18,692 nucleotides of DNA from Acidobacteriaceae bacterium. Its GTDB lineage: Bacteria > Acidobacteriota > Terriglobia > Terriglobales > Acidobacteriaceae. Within the stretch, counting starts at the first letter, position 1, and every line of letters starts with the position of its first letter. The stretch covers positions 1 to 18,692 of the forward strand of contig PLBX01000275.1 in NCBI GenBank assembly GCA_003135495.1, written 5' to 3'. The notes beneath the pieces are model-generated. The model did no database searches and was not told the DNA's origin. It saw only the letters and a list, made by a program, of their open reading frames with translations. Of this stretch, positions 6,608 to 15,042 are shown in pieces. A program made the translations under genes and the position numbers.

Positions 6608-8950
6608 ATGCGTTCTTTTGAAAAATTCTATCTCGCTTCGTCTGTTGTTGTTTGTCTGCTTCTTGCTGCCTGCGGATCTGGAAGCAAATCATCGTCAGGT
6701 GGTGGCGGAGGCGGTGGAGCTTCACAATACCAATTGACTGTGACCCCTCCCGGTATCGCGAATTCTGGAACGGTCACCAGCACTCCTGCCGGTATCAATT
6801 GCACCGGCAACACCAGTATTAGTGACAACAGTGGACAATGCGCCGCCACGTTTGCGAAGGGAACTCAGGTCACCCTGATTGCAACAGCAAGCGCTGGCTA
6901 TGTTTTCGCTGGATGGAGCGGAGGGTGTTCGGGTACTAGCAATTGCGTCGTCACTCTGAATTCCGCGGTGACCGTTACCCCGACGTTCAATGCTGGTGCA
7001 TCCGTCGCCTTGACTATAAATCTTCAGCCTGCAAATTCGGGATCGGTAACCAGCACTCCAAGCGGCATCGCTTGCCCCGGAATCGGCTGCACAGCCCCTT
7101 TCCCTAGCGGGACTCCGGTTACGCTAACCGAAACGCCAGCTACCGGGTATACCTTTGTCGGTTGGAGTGGCGGCGGTTGTTCGGGCACCGGCGCTACTTG
7201 CGCTGTGACCGTGACTGCCGCGACCACCGTAACCCCGACATTCCAGTCCAACGCAACCAGTTATGCTTTGACCGTGAGCGTGCAAGGGAGTGGGACTGTC
7301 ACTAGCACTCCGGCGGGAATCAATTGTTCAACTCCAACCTGCTCCGCAACTTTCCCTGCTAACACCCCGATAGCGCTTTCCGAGACCACCGCGGCCGGTT
7401 ACACTTTTGCCAACTGGGGCGGCGCGTGCACAGGCACCGGAAGCTGCAACGTAACCTTGAGCGCAGCCGCTAGCGTGACTGCCAACTTCACGCCAAACAT
7501 AGGAAGCCTGCAAAGTATCAATCACATCCTTATTTTCGCGCAGGAGAATCGGTCGTTCGATCACTACTTCGGATACATGCGCCAGTACTGGGCGAACAAC
7601 AGCATTCCGGACCAGCAATTCGACGGCTTGCCGCAGTTTAACCCCACAGCCGGCACGATTCCACCGTTGTACGGACCGCCTCCCCCGGTTCCAGGCTGCG
7701 ATCCAACAAAGTCGACCACCAACACCTGTGTTGCAACTTCTACTGACGCTGCCGACCTGGTCACATCCTTCCATGCTCAATCCGTTTGCTCGGAGGCAAT
7801 GAGTCCGTTCTGGAACGAAGCGCATGTCGATTGGGATATCAACAATCCCATAGGAACCACTGCATTCAAAGGCAATGGATGGGTTCAAGCTGCGGCTAAC
7901 GATGCACGTCAGGTTACCCCACAATTACACGACGTGAATGGCTACCGGGGAATGGAATACTTTACCGACAGCGACCTGAATTTCTACTACTTCATGGCCA
8001 GCAATTTCGCTACCTCCGATCGCTGGTTTGCGCCCATCATGAGCCGCACTCAGATTAACCGCGAGTTCCTTCTTGCTGCCACCTCGGGCGGACACGTGTA
8101 CCCACTCGCGCCCCCGTATAACGCTCTAAGCAATACCACTATTTTCCAGGCGCTGCAGAACGCAGGTATAACGTGGAAGATTTATGTCGATTCCACGGAC
8201 ACCAATTGTTCGGACACCGATTCCAAGTGCCTGCTCGATCATTCGTACATCAACAAGTTCACCTACTATTCGACAATCGTTGGATCGCCCACGTTGTTAG
8301 CAAATATCGCGTCCGTCACACAATTAAAAACCGATATGGCGAATGGCAGTCTGCCCCAGGTCGCGCTCATTGAGCCTCCCTCCAATGCCGGACTCGACGA
8401 GCATCCCACCGACACCGACACCGCTGGGCCAGTCAACATTCAGCACGGGGCCCAGTTTACCGAAACTTTGATGAACGACCTGATGGCAAGCCCGAACTGG
8501 AAAGATTCCGCTCTGATCTTCACTTATGACGAACCAGGTGGTTTTTACGATCACGTTGCGCCGCAACCAGCGACGCCTCCTGACCCGTCAACGTCGTCAA
8601 CCTACCTGCCGATTGACTTAAACTCTGCCGCCGGCGACATCTGTACCGGCACCGGAGAACTGGGCACGGGTACATGTAATTTCGCATACACCGGGTACCG
8701 TGTGCCGCTGATCGTCGTCTCCCCGTTCAGTAAGAAAAACTACGTTTCTCATACGGTGTACGACCACACTGCCATCTTGAAGCTCATCGAAACTCGCTTC
8801 GGTCTGTCCCCATTGACCGCTCGCGACGCTGCCCAGGCAGACATGAGCACTGATTTCTTTGACTTCATCAATATGCCGTGGGCCACACCGCCGACGACGC
8901 CTACTCAACGTACTGACGGCACGTGCAATTTGGACGCTCCAATTCCATGA
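6608..8950 (+). CDS. Secreted lipoprotein phosphoesterase (phospholipase C family) with three InlB-like repeats
   Basis: 780 residues from the ATG at 6608, chosen because GGGGAG lies 11 nt upstream and the N-terminus then forms a lipoprotein signal peptide with lipobox LAAC (C22). The frame is open back to 6350, but that would bury the signal. A Ser/Gly linker (24-38) leads to three divergent beta repeats at about 41-128, 133-213 and 218-295. Each has GTVTSTP or GSVTSTP, a Cys pair and a GY-F-x-W (G/S)GG core, as in bacterial InlB-B-type repeats. From about 302 follows the phosphoesterase domain: AQENRSFDHYFGYM (metal-site N-terminal motif), GLDEHPTDTD near 595-604, IFTYDEPGGFYDHV near 637-650 and YDHTAILKLIETRF near 718-731. 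The family includes phospholipase C and acid phosphatase AcpA types. The likely role is surface phosphate release from phospholipids or phosphoesters. Substrate uncertain. Confidence 0.9.
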   Translation: MRSFEKFYLASSVVVCLLLAACGSGSKSSSGGGGGGGASQYQLTVTPPGIANSGTVTSTPAGINCTGNTSISDNSGQCAATFAKGTQVTLIATASAGYVFAGWSGGCSGTSNCVVTLNSAVTVTPTFNAGASVALTINLQPANSGSVTSTPSGIACPGIGCTAPFPSGTPVTLTETPATGYTFVGWSGGGCSGTGATCAVTVTAATTVTPTFQSNATSYALTVSVQGSGTVTSTPAGINCSTPTCSATFPANTPIALSETTAAGYTFANWGGACTGTGSCNVTLSAAASVTANFTPNIGSLQSINHILIFAQENRSFDHYFGYMRQYWANNSIPDQQFDGLPQFNPTAGTIPPLYGPPPPVPGCDPTKSTTNTCVATSTDAADLVTSFHAQSVCSEAMSPFWNEAHVDWDINNPIGTTAFKGNGWVQAAANDARQVTPQLHDVNGYRGMEYFTDSDLNFYYFMASNFATSDRWFAPIMSRTQINREFLLAATSGGHVYPLAPPYNALSNTTIFQALQNAGITWKIYVDSTDTNCSDTDSKCLLDHSYINKFTYYSTIVGSPTLLANIASVTQLKTDMANGSLPQVALIEPPSNAGLDEHPTDTDTAGPVNIQHGAQFTETLMNDLMASPNWKDSALIFTYDEPGGFYDHVAPQPATPPDPSTSSTYLPIDLNSAAGDICTGTGELGTGTCNFAYTGYRVPLIVVSPFSKKNYVSHTVYDHTAILKLIETRFGLSPLTARDAAQADMSTDFFDFINMPWATPPTTPTQRTDGTCNLDAPIP

Positions 8951-8983
8951 CCATTCGCTAACCGGCGACGCCATGGCATTCCT

Positions 8984-9014
8984 GAGCCGCGGAACTTAAT
9001 AAGTTCCGCGGCTC
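8984..9014 (+). terminator. Strong hairpin after the phosphoesterase gene
   Basis: Perfect 14-bp inverted repeat, GAGCCGCGGAACTT (8984-8997) and AAGTTCCGCGGCTC (9001-9014), with a 3-nt AAT loop, 33 nt after the phosphoesterase stop. No T-run follows on the plus strand (TTCGCATT), so it is either an imperfect terminator or an mRNA 3'-end stabilising structure. Confidence 0.6.
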
Positions 9015-9069
9015 TTCGCATTACAGAACAGTCGTCGCAGAATGATCGTTGCAATGGGATAATGATCCC

Positions 9070-9537
9070 GTGAGAATAGTGTGCGCGCTCAGATTGGGAT
9101 TGTTCTGTGTTCTCTTCGGCGCTTTCTCCTGCCTCGCAGCCACCCGTCATTACTACATCGCAGCCGAAGACATCAGCTGGAACTACGCGCCCAGCGGCCA
9201 TAATCTGATGAACGGCAATCCCATCAGCAACGTGACGCTCACGTCCGAAATGCTATTGGCGCCAAATGATTTGCAGCGGCCATTCACCGCCACGTGGCAA
9301 TCGTCGAAACCGATCTCGCCCGGCGAAGAGCCAACTCTTGAAAAGCCCGGCAGCCGTAGCTCGAGCGCGCAAACCGTGATGGGATGGGTCTTCTTCCCCT
9401 CTGGCGTGAAGTATCAAGATGGAAGCAGTTGGCACTCAGAGAGCGAAGGCGAATGTTTCGGCACGATATGGCGCGATGAGCAGCATCCCGATATGCCGGC
9501 TTTGCCGCCGCGGCAGATCGAGATGAATCCGGATTAA
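9070..9537 (+). CDS. Small secreted protein with multicopper-oxidase-like N-terminus
   Basis: About 155 residues from a GTG at 9070, which gives a hydrophobic signal peptide ending in SCLAA. A TTG at 9049 is in frame too. Neither start has a clear ribosome-binding site. The first mature residues (TRHYYIAAEDISWNYAPSG) look like the opening strand of multicopper oxidases/ferroxidases, which read similarly in ceruloplasmin-type proteins. No copper-ligand His clusters follow. The remainder instead ends in a compact Gly/Trp-rich stretch (VKYQDGSSWHSESEGECFG, then WRDEQHP and ALPPRQIE) that I do not recognise. It may be a fusion or an internally deleted oxidase remnant taken over by another module, or a genuine small secreted protein. 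It converges on the remnant at 9566-9989. Confidence 0.45.
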   Translation: MRIVCALRLGLFCVLFGAFSCLAATRHYYIAAEDISWNYAPSGHNLMNGNPISNVTLTSEMLLAPNDLQRPFTATWQSSKPISPGEEPTLEKPGSRSSSAQTVMGWVFFPSGVKYQDGSSWHSESEGECFGTIWRDEQHPDMPALPPRQIEMNPD

Positions 9538-9565
9538 CCGCACCGGCAATGCCTAGGTCGAGCCC

Positions 9566-9989
9566 CTAATAACGCTGGGCGACAAAATAAGAGTCGGTGG
9601 CGGGCAGGTTGAGATATCCACCGGGGGTTACCTCCGAGCTGGTCAAATTGAATCCATAAATTCCAAGATCATAATTAAGTGGCATACACCCAAATATGCT
9701 GCGCTGACTCGGAAGTATCATCGTAAGCCCTGTAATAAATAAAGTGATCGTTCGCGGAGGGGACGATGGTGGGATAAGTGGATTCTTGCAGCGTGATGGT
9801 GCCCACTTGGGTGGCGTAAAGAGCTTGCGGGTCCACATTGTAAGTAGTGAGAGTCGCCCCGTCGATCACATATACGACTTGCACCGCGGACGAGGACTGA
9901 GTGGCAAAATTATTTTGCGAGTTAGGATTCTGAGCACATACAACGATCGAAAGGGAAACGATCAGACAAAGGCAAGCTGCGCGCAACAT
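9566..9989 (-). pseudogene. Frameshifted remnant of a secreted protein, possibly beta-propeller type
   Basis: The 5' part is a well-formed gene start: ATG at 9989 with AGGAGG 5 nt upstream and a signal peptide (CLCLIVSLSIVVCAQ). The next stretch, VVYVIDGATLTTYNVD and FIYYRAYDDTSESAQHIWVYA, resembles one blade of a beta-propeller. The frame stops at TAA 9675-9677 after 104 codons. Another frame on the same strand continues with a plausible C-terminus (NLTSSEVTPGGYLNLPATDS, then YFVAQRY) and stops at 9566. The simplest reading is an internal deletion plus frameshift of a longer secreted protein. A short functional 104-aa protein cannot be excluded. The family assignment is weak. Confidence 0.5.
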
Positions 9990-10101
9990 AAGTACCTCCT
10001 GCGGGCCGAGGTGAGATGAAACGCAAAGATAAAGAGGTTGCCGACTTCCGCAGGGGTGCTCCAGCCGCGCCTCGCGTCCGCAGGGTGCCCCGCTCAGTTA
10101 T

Positions 10102-10129
10102 TTGTAGAGCCCCTTCCCTCCCTTACAAT
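10102..10129 (+). promoter_or_regulatory. Candidate sigma-70-type promoter of dxr-rseP
   Basis: TACAAT at 10124-10129 matches the -10 consensus in 5 of 6 positions. TTGTAG at 10102-10107 is a poor -35 (3 of 6) at 16-bp spacing. The -10 box ends 10 nt before the dxr ATG, so the transcript would have almost no leader. A C-rich CCCTCCCT (10116-10123) abuts the -10 box; the same 8-mer precedes ispG. Confidence 0.35.
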
Positions 10130-10139
10130 AAGAAGATAG

Positions 10140-11345
10140 ATGAAACGCATCGCCATTCTAGGTTCGACGGGATCCATCGGCCGCAGCACTCTGAGTGTGG
10201 TTGAGAGTTATCCAGAGCGCTTTCAGATCGCAACTCTAGCCGCTGGCAACAATGCCGATCTTGCCTTCGAGCAAGCCGTTCGCTGGAAGCCGCGAGTAAT
10301 CTCGCTGGCGACAGAGCTAAGTTCGGAAATGCTGCGCACCAAACTCCGCGGCGCTGGACTCGCAGAGATCGAAGTGGTGCACGGCGCGGCGGGCACGGTG
10401 CGAGTGGCAACCCACGCCGACGTGGATTTCGTGGTGAGCGCTATCGTCGGAGTTTCCGGCCTGGAGGCAACCTACGAAGCCGTGCGCGCAGGCAAGACCG
10501 TCGGCCTGGCGAATAAAGAATGCATGGTGGTTGCGGGCGAGTTAATCACCGCCGAGGCGCGGAAACAAGGCAAGCCCCTCTTGCCGATCGACAGCGAGCA
10601 TAACGCCATCCATCAATGCCTGCGCGGCGGGCGCATGGACGCCGAGGCCAACGAGGTCGAGCGCATCTGGCTGACAGCCTCCGGCGGGCCGTTTCTGCAC
10701 ACACCTAAGTCGGAGTTTGGATCAATTACGGTGCAGCAGGCACTGAATCATCCCACCTGGAAGATGGGAAAGAGAATCACCATCGACTCGGCTACTTTGA
10801 TGAACAAGGGTTTCGAGGTTATCGAGGCCTGCCGGTTGTTCAATGTTCCGCCCGATCGCGTGCAAGTCATCGTGCATCCGCAATCGACCATCCATTCTCT
10901 GGTGGAATTTGTCGATGGCAGCATTCTTGCCCAAATTTCGGTGACGGACATGCGACTGCCCATCCTCTATGCGCTGACCTACCCGGAACGCATTCCTTCG
11001 GATCTGCGGTTCTCCCTGAGTGACCTAAGGCATCTCGATTTTTACCCCCCGGATATGGCTAAATTCCCTTGTCTGGAGTTGGCCTATGAAGCCGCCCGGA
11101 CCGGAGGAGCGCAGACCATCGCGTTGAACGCCGCCGATGAGGTCGTGGTAGGGGCGTTTCTCGAGGAGCAGATCGGATTCGAGGACATCCCTAAAATTAT
11201 CAAGGAAGTAATGGCTGCAACGCCAGCGGCCCATTTGGAATCTATACAAGAGGTACTTCGTGCGGACACTGAGGCACGCCTTTTGGCAAGAGAAATCGTA
11301 AAGCAGCGTAGTCGAAAGGGATTGCCCATCAGGGCCATTTCGTAA
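10140..11345 (+). CDS. dxr: 1-deoxy-D-xylulose-5-phosphate reductoisomerase
   Basis: 401-residue cytosolic enzyme of the MEP isoprenoid pathway that rearranges and reduces DXP to 2-C-methyl-D-erythritol 4-phosphate using NADPH and a divalent metal. The NADPH-binding ILGSTGSIGRSTL is at 6-18. Metal ligands are D151 and E153 (PIDSEHNAIHQCL) and E226 (LMNKGFEVIEA). The substrate region includes LTASGGPF at 178-185, the flexible-loop HPTWKMG at 204-210 and HPQSTIHSLVEF at 246-257. Length and motifs are typical of an intact enzyme. Only 27 bp separate it from rseP, so the two form an operon. Upstream is a possible promoter very close to the ATG and only a weak purine-rich ribosome site (AAGAAG). 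Confidence 0.96.
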   Translation: MKRIAILGSTGSIGRSTLSVVESYPERFQIATLAAGNNADLAFEQAVRWKPRVISLATELSSEMLRTKLRGAGLAEIEVVHGAAGTVRVATHADVDFVVSAIVGVSGLEATYEAVRAGKTVGLANKECMVVAGELITAEARKQGKPLLPIDSEHNAIHQCLRGGRMDAEANEVERIWLTASGGPFLHTPKSEFGSITVQQALNHPTWKMGKRITIDSATLMNKGFEVIEACRLFNVPPDRVQVIVHPQSTIHSLVEFVDGSILAQISVTDMRLPILYALTYPERIPSDLRFSLSDLRHLDFYPPDMAKFPCLELAYEAARTGGAQTIALNAADEVVVGAFLEEQIGFEDIPKIIKEVMAATPAAHLESIQEVLRADTEARLLAREIVKQRSRKGLPIRAIS

Positions 11346-11372
11346 TCGGAATTAGGGAGTAATCTAAGTAAT

Positions 11373-12725
11373 ATGCCCCAGCTTTTATCCATCCTTCACA
11401 CCATCTTTGACATGGGAATTGTGCTCGGGTTCATGATCCTTATTCATGAATTCGGGCATTACGCTGCCGCCAAGTATTTTGGGGTGCGAGTGGAAGTGTT
11501 TTCTATCGGCTTCGGCAAGCGTCTCCTCGGCTTTACGCGGGGCGAAACCGACTATCGCATTAGCGCCATTCCGCTCGGCGGTTACGTCAAAATGTCGGGC
11601 GAAAACCCAATGGATAAGCACTCGGACGATCCCGGCGAGTTTTTGAATCACCCCCGCTGGCAGCGCTTCGTCGTAGCCATTGCCGGGCCGGCGATGAACA
11701 TTATGCTGGCCGTCGCCTTGTTGACGGGCGTCTACATGGTGCATTACGAATATCCCGCGGTGCTGGATGAGCCCGCGGTCGTGGGATGGGTGAATGCCAA
11801 TACTCCTGCGGAGAAGGCCGGGATTCAGAAGGGTGACCGAATCGTTCAGGTCGATGACATCCAGAATCCAAACTGGGAGCAGGTCGACGTTAAGGATGCG
11901 CTGAGCCCGAATCAGCCGCTAAAATTCAGCATCCTGCGCGACGGCAAAATTAGCGAGAAGACACTCACGCCCGAGCCCTTCGGTCCGAACCAATATGGCT
12001 CGATGGGTTGGGTGCCGCAAGAACCCAGCGTCATTTTGACTACCGTTGAACCGGGAATGCCCGCGGATAAGGCTGGTCTCAAAATTGGAGATCAGATACT
12101 TACCGCAAACGGGCAGGAGATTCCCGCTCTGGAAGCACTCGTGCAGTTGTTGAATCGCACCAAGGATCAACCGCTGGAGCTGATCGTCCTCCGCAATGGC
12201 CAGAAAAAGAACTTTACGGTGAAGCCGACACTCGCTCCCGGAGGTGCGTCCCAGGAAGTTCGCTACAGGATCGGCATCGCCAGCATTCCGACGAAAGTAG
12301 TGAAGCTCAATTTTGCGGATGCGCTGAAGCGGTCTTTATCTGACAACAAGAAAAGTTCATTTCTCATCCTCGAATTATTGCGAAAGATGGCGGAACGCAA
12401 AGTATCCATGAAGCAGGTTGACGGGCCTATCGGCATCGGCAGCGCAGTAGGCGCGGCCGCGCGTGAAGATGGCTGGAGTCCTCTGCTGCTGATCACCGCG
12501 GCCATCAGCTTGAATCTCGGCATCATGAACCTGCTGCCTATTCCGATTCTCGATGGCGGAGTAATCCTGCTGCTCTTCATCGAGAGCCTGATGCAGAAAG
12601 AAATTAGCCTGCCGATCAAAGAACGCATCTACCAGGCCGCTTTCGTCTTTCTGGTGCTGTTCGCCGTGATGGTAATTTACAACGACTTGGTCAAAACTCT
12701 TCCGGGTCTAACGAGGATGCCGTAA
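11373..12725 (+). CDS. rseP: RIP-type site-2 zinc metalloprotease RseP
   Basis: 450-residue inner-membrane intramembrane protease. The zinc motif HEFGH is at 25-29 in the first membrane helix. The third ligand lies in NLLPIPILDGG (386-396). Two periplasmic PDZ domains lie between (about 128-195 and 215-285; NANTPAEKAGIQKGD and MPADKAGLKIGD). Terminal helices cover about 372-402 and 420-437. Family members cut anti-sigma factors such as RseA and clear signal-peptide remnants, so the protein could work with an envelope-stress response. GGGAG lies 13 nt before the ATG. It is co-transcribed with dxr. No cognate anti-sigma gene is in this window. Confidence 0.95.
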   Translation: MPQLLSILHTIFDMGIVLGFMILIHEFGHYAAAKYFGVRVEVFSIGFGKRLLGFTRGETDYRISAIPLGGYVKMSGENPMDKHSDDPGEFLNHPRWQRFVVAIAGPAMNIMLAVALLTGVYMVHYEYPAVLDEPAVVGWVNANTPAEKAGIQKGDRIVQVDDIQNPNWEQVDVKDALSPNQPLKFSILRDGKISEKTLTPEPFGPNQYGSMGWVPQEPSVILTTVEPGMPADKAGLKIGDQILTANGQEIPALEALVQLLNRTKDQPLELIVLRNGQKKNFTVKPTLAPGGASQEVRYRIGIASIPTKVVKLNFADALKRSLSDNKKSSFLILELLRKMAERKVSMKQVDGPIGIGSAVGAAAREDGWSPLLLITAAISLNLGIMNLLPIPILDGGVILLLFIESLMQKEISLPIKERIYQAAFVFLVLFAVMVIYNDLVKTLPGLTRMP

Positions 12726-12810
12726 TCAAGATCGTGTGGCGCGGACACGTGCATTCGATCAAATCAAATCTGTCAGCGGGAAGCAGCTCTCGATGGAGAA
12801 TTGCTACCGA

Positions 12811-14922
12811 TCACTGCACGGCAGATAAGACTGCCACTCCAAATCGAACAAGACTCACTGACTTTTTTACTCCTCCAGCGAGAACATCCGCCATCGAAAC
12901 CGGCAAAACAACTGTCTGTGCGTCGTTGGCAAAATTAACAATCACGTAAACCACCTTATTGGTTCCATACCTCGGATAGACCTCGACACCCTGCGGAACA
13001 CTCGCCAACGCGGATTTAACTCCGCTAATGTCCAACATCCACTCGCCGGCGGCTTCCATTCCCTCCTCATCGAACCAGGCGCCGATGTAGGTGATTCTTC
13101 CCCTTCCCACTTTGCGCGTAATGGCGACGGGTTGTCCATCCAGCCAGCCATTGCTCTTGCCATAGCGCGCCAGAACCTCTACATCATCCTCCTTCGCACT
13201 CAGCAGTTCCGCCCACAGTTTGCCTTGCATTGCTTGAGATTTCGCTGAGCCGAAGTTTCCCTCGATCGGAATCGAGTCGGTCAGTGCGTAGTACTGCTCC
13301 ACGCGGCCTCCCAGCAAATTCACCAGCGGTCCGGGCTGCCGCTCGGGCTGCAGACCATTGTTCTCATCTTTCATTCCTGACCGCTGCCCCAACACCAAAT
13401 GCCCACCCTGGCGCACATATTCAATAAGATTTTCGGCAATCGCGTCGGAAATAACATTAAGCCCGGGTGCTACTACCAGTTTGTAACTTTCCAGCCGTGC
13501 CGTCGGAGGCACAATGTCGATCGATTGCGAAATCCTCCGCAACGGCTTGTAGTAGCTCAGCAATTCGTCGATCGGATCGTAGTTGCGATTGTGTTTCTGA
13601 TACATAATCGCCCAACGGCTGTCGTAGGAATGCAAGATTGCCACGTCCGACCGCGGCGAGGTGCCCGCCAGCGCGGGGCCGGCGCGGGCGAACTCCTGCC
13701 CAATCTGCTGGACCTCCGAATAAAGCGGGACCGGACTTCCATCGGCTCCAACTAACGTTCCGTGGTACTCCTCTTGCCCATTCAGAGCGCTTCTCCATTG
13801 CCAGTAACTGACCGCGTCCGCTCCATGCCCAATATCGTGCCAAGCCATGGCCCGCACTTCGCCCTTGTCGAGAGAGTTGTTGATTGGAGCCCAGTTCACA
13901 AAACCGGGCTGTGTCTCCATTACCCAGAAATTCTTCTGCTTCAATCCCCGCGTCAAATCGTGCGCCGCGCCATTGCGCACCGGATCAAGATGCCCTTGGC
14001 CAACGTAGTCATCCCATGCGGCTATATCCAAGTCCTGGGCCACGGTGTAATGGTCATAACCCTCGAACCATCCCATCATGTTAGTGGTGATGAATTGCCG
14101 GGGATCGGCATTCGCTCGAATGACTTCAAGCTGATTTTTTTGGTATGACCGCCATGTATCGCTGACAAAGCGCTTCCAGTTCAGCAGAATTCCGGGATTG
14201 CCATATTCATCCTGTATGGGAATCTGATCCCAACTGAAGTACGTTTCGCTCCAATACGGGGTGGTCCAGGCGCTATTCAACTTTTCGAGCGTTCCATATC
14301 GCGCCTTCAACCATTGCTGAAATTGCTTACGCGTATTCGCGTCAAACGAAGCTTCGGTATATTCGTTGTCGATTTGCCAGCCGATGACGACTGGGTTGTG
14401 TCCGAAGCGCTTCGCCATCCTTTCCGCGATTCCGCGCGCCAGTTCGCGGTATTTCAAATTCGCAAAGTTGAATTGCTCGCGGTTGCCGTGTTCCGCCAGC
14501 TTGCCTTCACGATTAACGCGCAATGTCTCCGGATATTTTTCCGTCAGCCACGCCGGTGGCCCCGCAGTAGGAGTTCCGAGCACGACCCACATGCCGTGCT
14601 TCCCTGCGGCCGCTACCGCACGGTCAAGCCAGTCGAAATCGTAGTGGCCTTCGCTCGGCTCGATTCGGCTCCAGGCAAATTCGCCCATGTGCACCATTCG
14701 TATTCCAGCGTTTTCCATGAGGCTGAGATCCGCCTCCCATCGCGCTTCCGGCCACTGTTCTGGATACCATGACGTCCCCAATAAGATGGGTGGCACTGGG
14801 GCATTCTGGGCCGAAAGCGGAGTGACGAGAAATACTCCGGCGATGGCAACAAGAAAGACAGGATAGAGCCGGAACAGCGGCGCGCTTCTAGACAGCCAAT
14901 GATTTCTCATAAGGGTGGGCAT
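12811..14922 (-). CDS. Secreted GH42-type beta-galactosidase
   Basis: 703 residues. An exceptionally good ribosome site (GGAGG 6 nt before the ATG) fixes the start at 14922. A signal peptide runs to about residue 38 (FLVTPLSA, then QN). The catalytic TIM barrel (about 45-410) begins GTSWYPEQWPE. E187 in GWQIDNEYTE is the expected acid/base, and E336 in WVMETQPG the expected nucleophile, both hallmarks of glycoside hydrolase family 42. A glutamine-amidotransferase-like trimerisation domain (about 420-630; VVAPGLNVISD) and a small C-terminal beta domain follow. Expected activity is release of galactose (possibly arabinose) from plant-type oligosaccharides. Many GH42 enzymes are cytosolic, so the signal peptide is noteworthy. 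It lies between rseP and ispG on the opposite strand, hence its own transcript. Confidence 0.92.
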   Translation of the reverse strand: MPTLMRNHWLSRSAPLFRLYPVFLVAIAGVFLVTPLSAQNAPVPPILLGTSWYPEQWPEARWEADLSLMENAGIRMVHMGEFAWSRIEPSEGHYDFDWLDRAVAAAGKHGMWVVLGTPTAGPPAWLTEKYPETLRVNREGKLAEHGNREQFNFANLKYRELARGIAERMAKRFGHNPVVIGWQIDNEYTEASFDANTRKQFQQWLKARYGTLEKLNSAWTTPYWSETYFSWDQIPIQDEYGNPGILLNWKRFVSDTWRSYQKNQLEVIRANADPRQFITTNMMGWFEGYDHYTVAQDLDIAAWDDYVGQGHLDPVRNGAAHDLTRGLKQKNFWVMETQPGFVNWAPINNSLDKGEVRAMAWHDIGHGADAVSYWQWRSALNGQEEYHGTLVGADGSPVPLYSEVQQIGQEFARAGPALAGTSPRSDVAILHSYDSRWAIMYQKHNRNYDPIDELLSYYKPLRRISQSIDIVPPTARLESYKLVVAPGLNVISDAIAENLIEYVRQGGHLVLGQRSGMKDENNGLQPERQPGPLVNLLGGRVEQYYALTDSIPIEGNFGSAKSQAMQGKLWAELLSAKEDDVEVLARYGKSNGWLDGQPVAITRKVGRGRITYIGAWFDEEGMEAAGEWMLDISGVKSALASVPQGVEVYPRYGTNKVVYVIVNFANDAQTVVLPVSMADVLAGGVKKSVSLVRFGVAVLSAVQ

Positions 14923-15013
14923 GGCCGACCTCCATATCCAATTCCAATATTCGCGGCATTTTACTCCACTCTGGAACTGCGGCTTGCGTAACCCTCCCGT
15001 TATCGCACTTTTC

Positions 15014-15031
15014 CCCTCCCTGGTTTAAAAT
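15014..15031 (+). promoter_or_regulatory. Candidate -10 region of ispG
   Basis: TAAAAT at 15026-15031 resembles a -10 hexamer and ends 11 nt before the ispG ATG. No convincing -35 box is seen. CCCTCCCT at 15014-15021 is identical to the 8-mer next to the proposed dxr -10 box. Transcription would again give a near-leaderless mRNA, in line with the absence of a Shine-Dalgarno sequence before ispG. Confidence 0.3.
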
Positions 15032-15042
15032 AGATACTAAAC

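Noticed and set aside
6728..7495. Possible DNA repeat array in the phosphoesterase gene
   Set aside because: The periodicity comes from three diverged protein repeats, not from near-identical DNA units; no CRISPR-like regular spacing.
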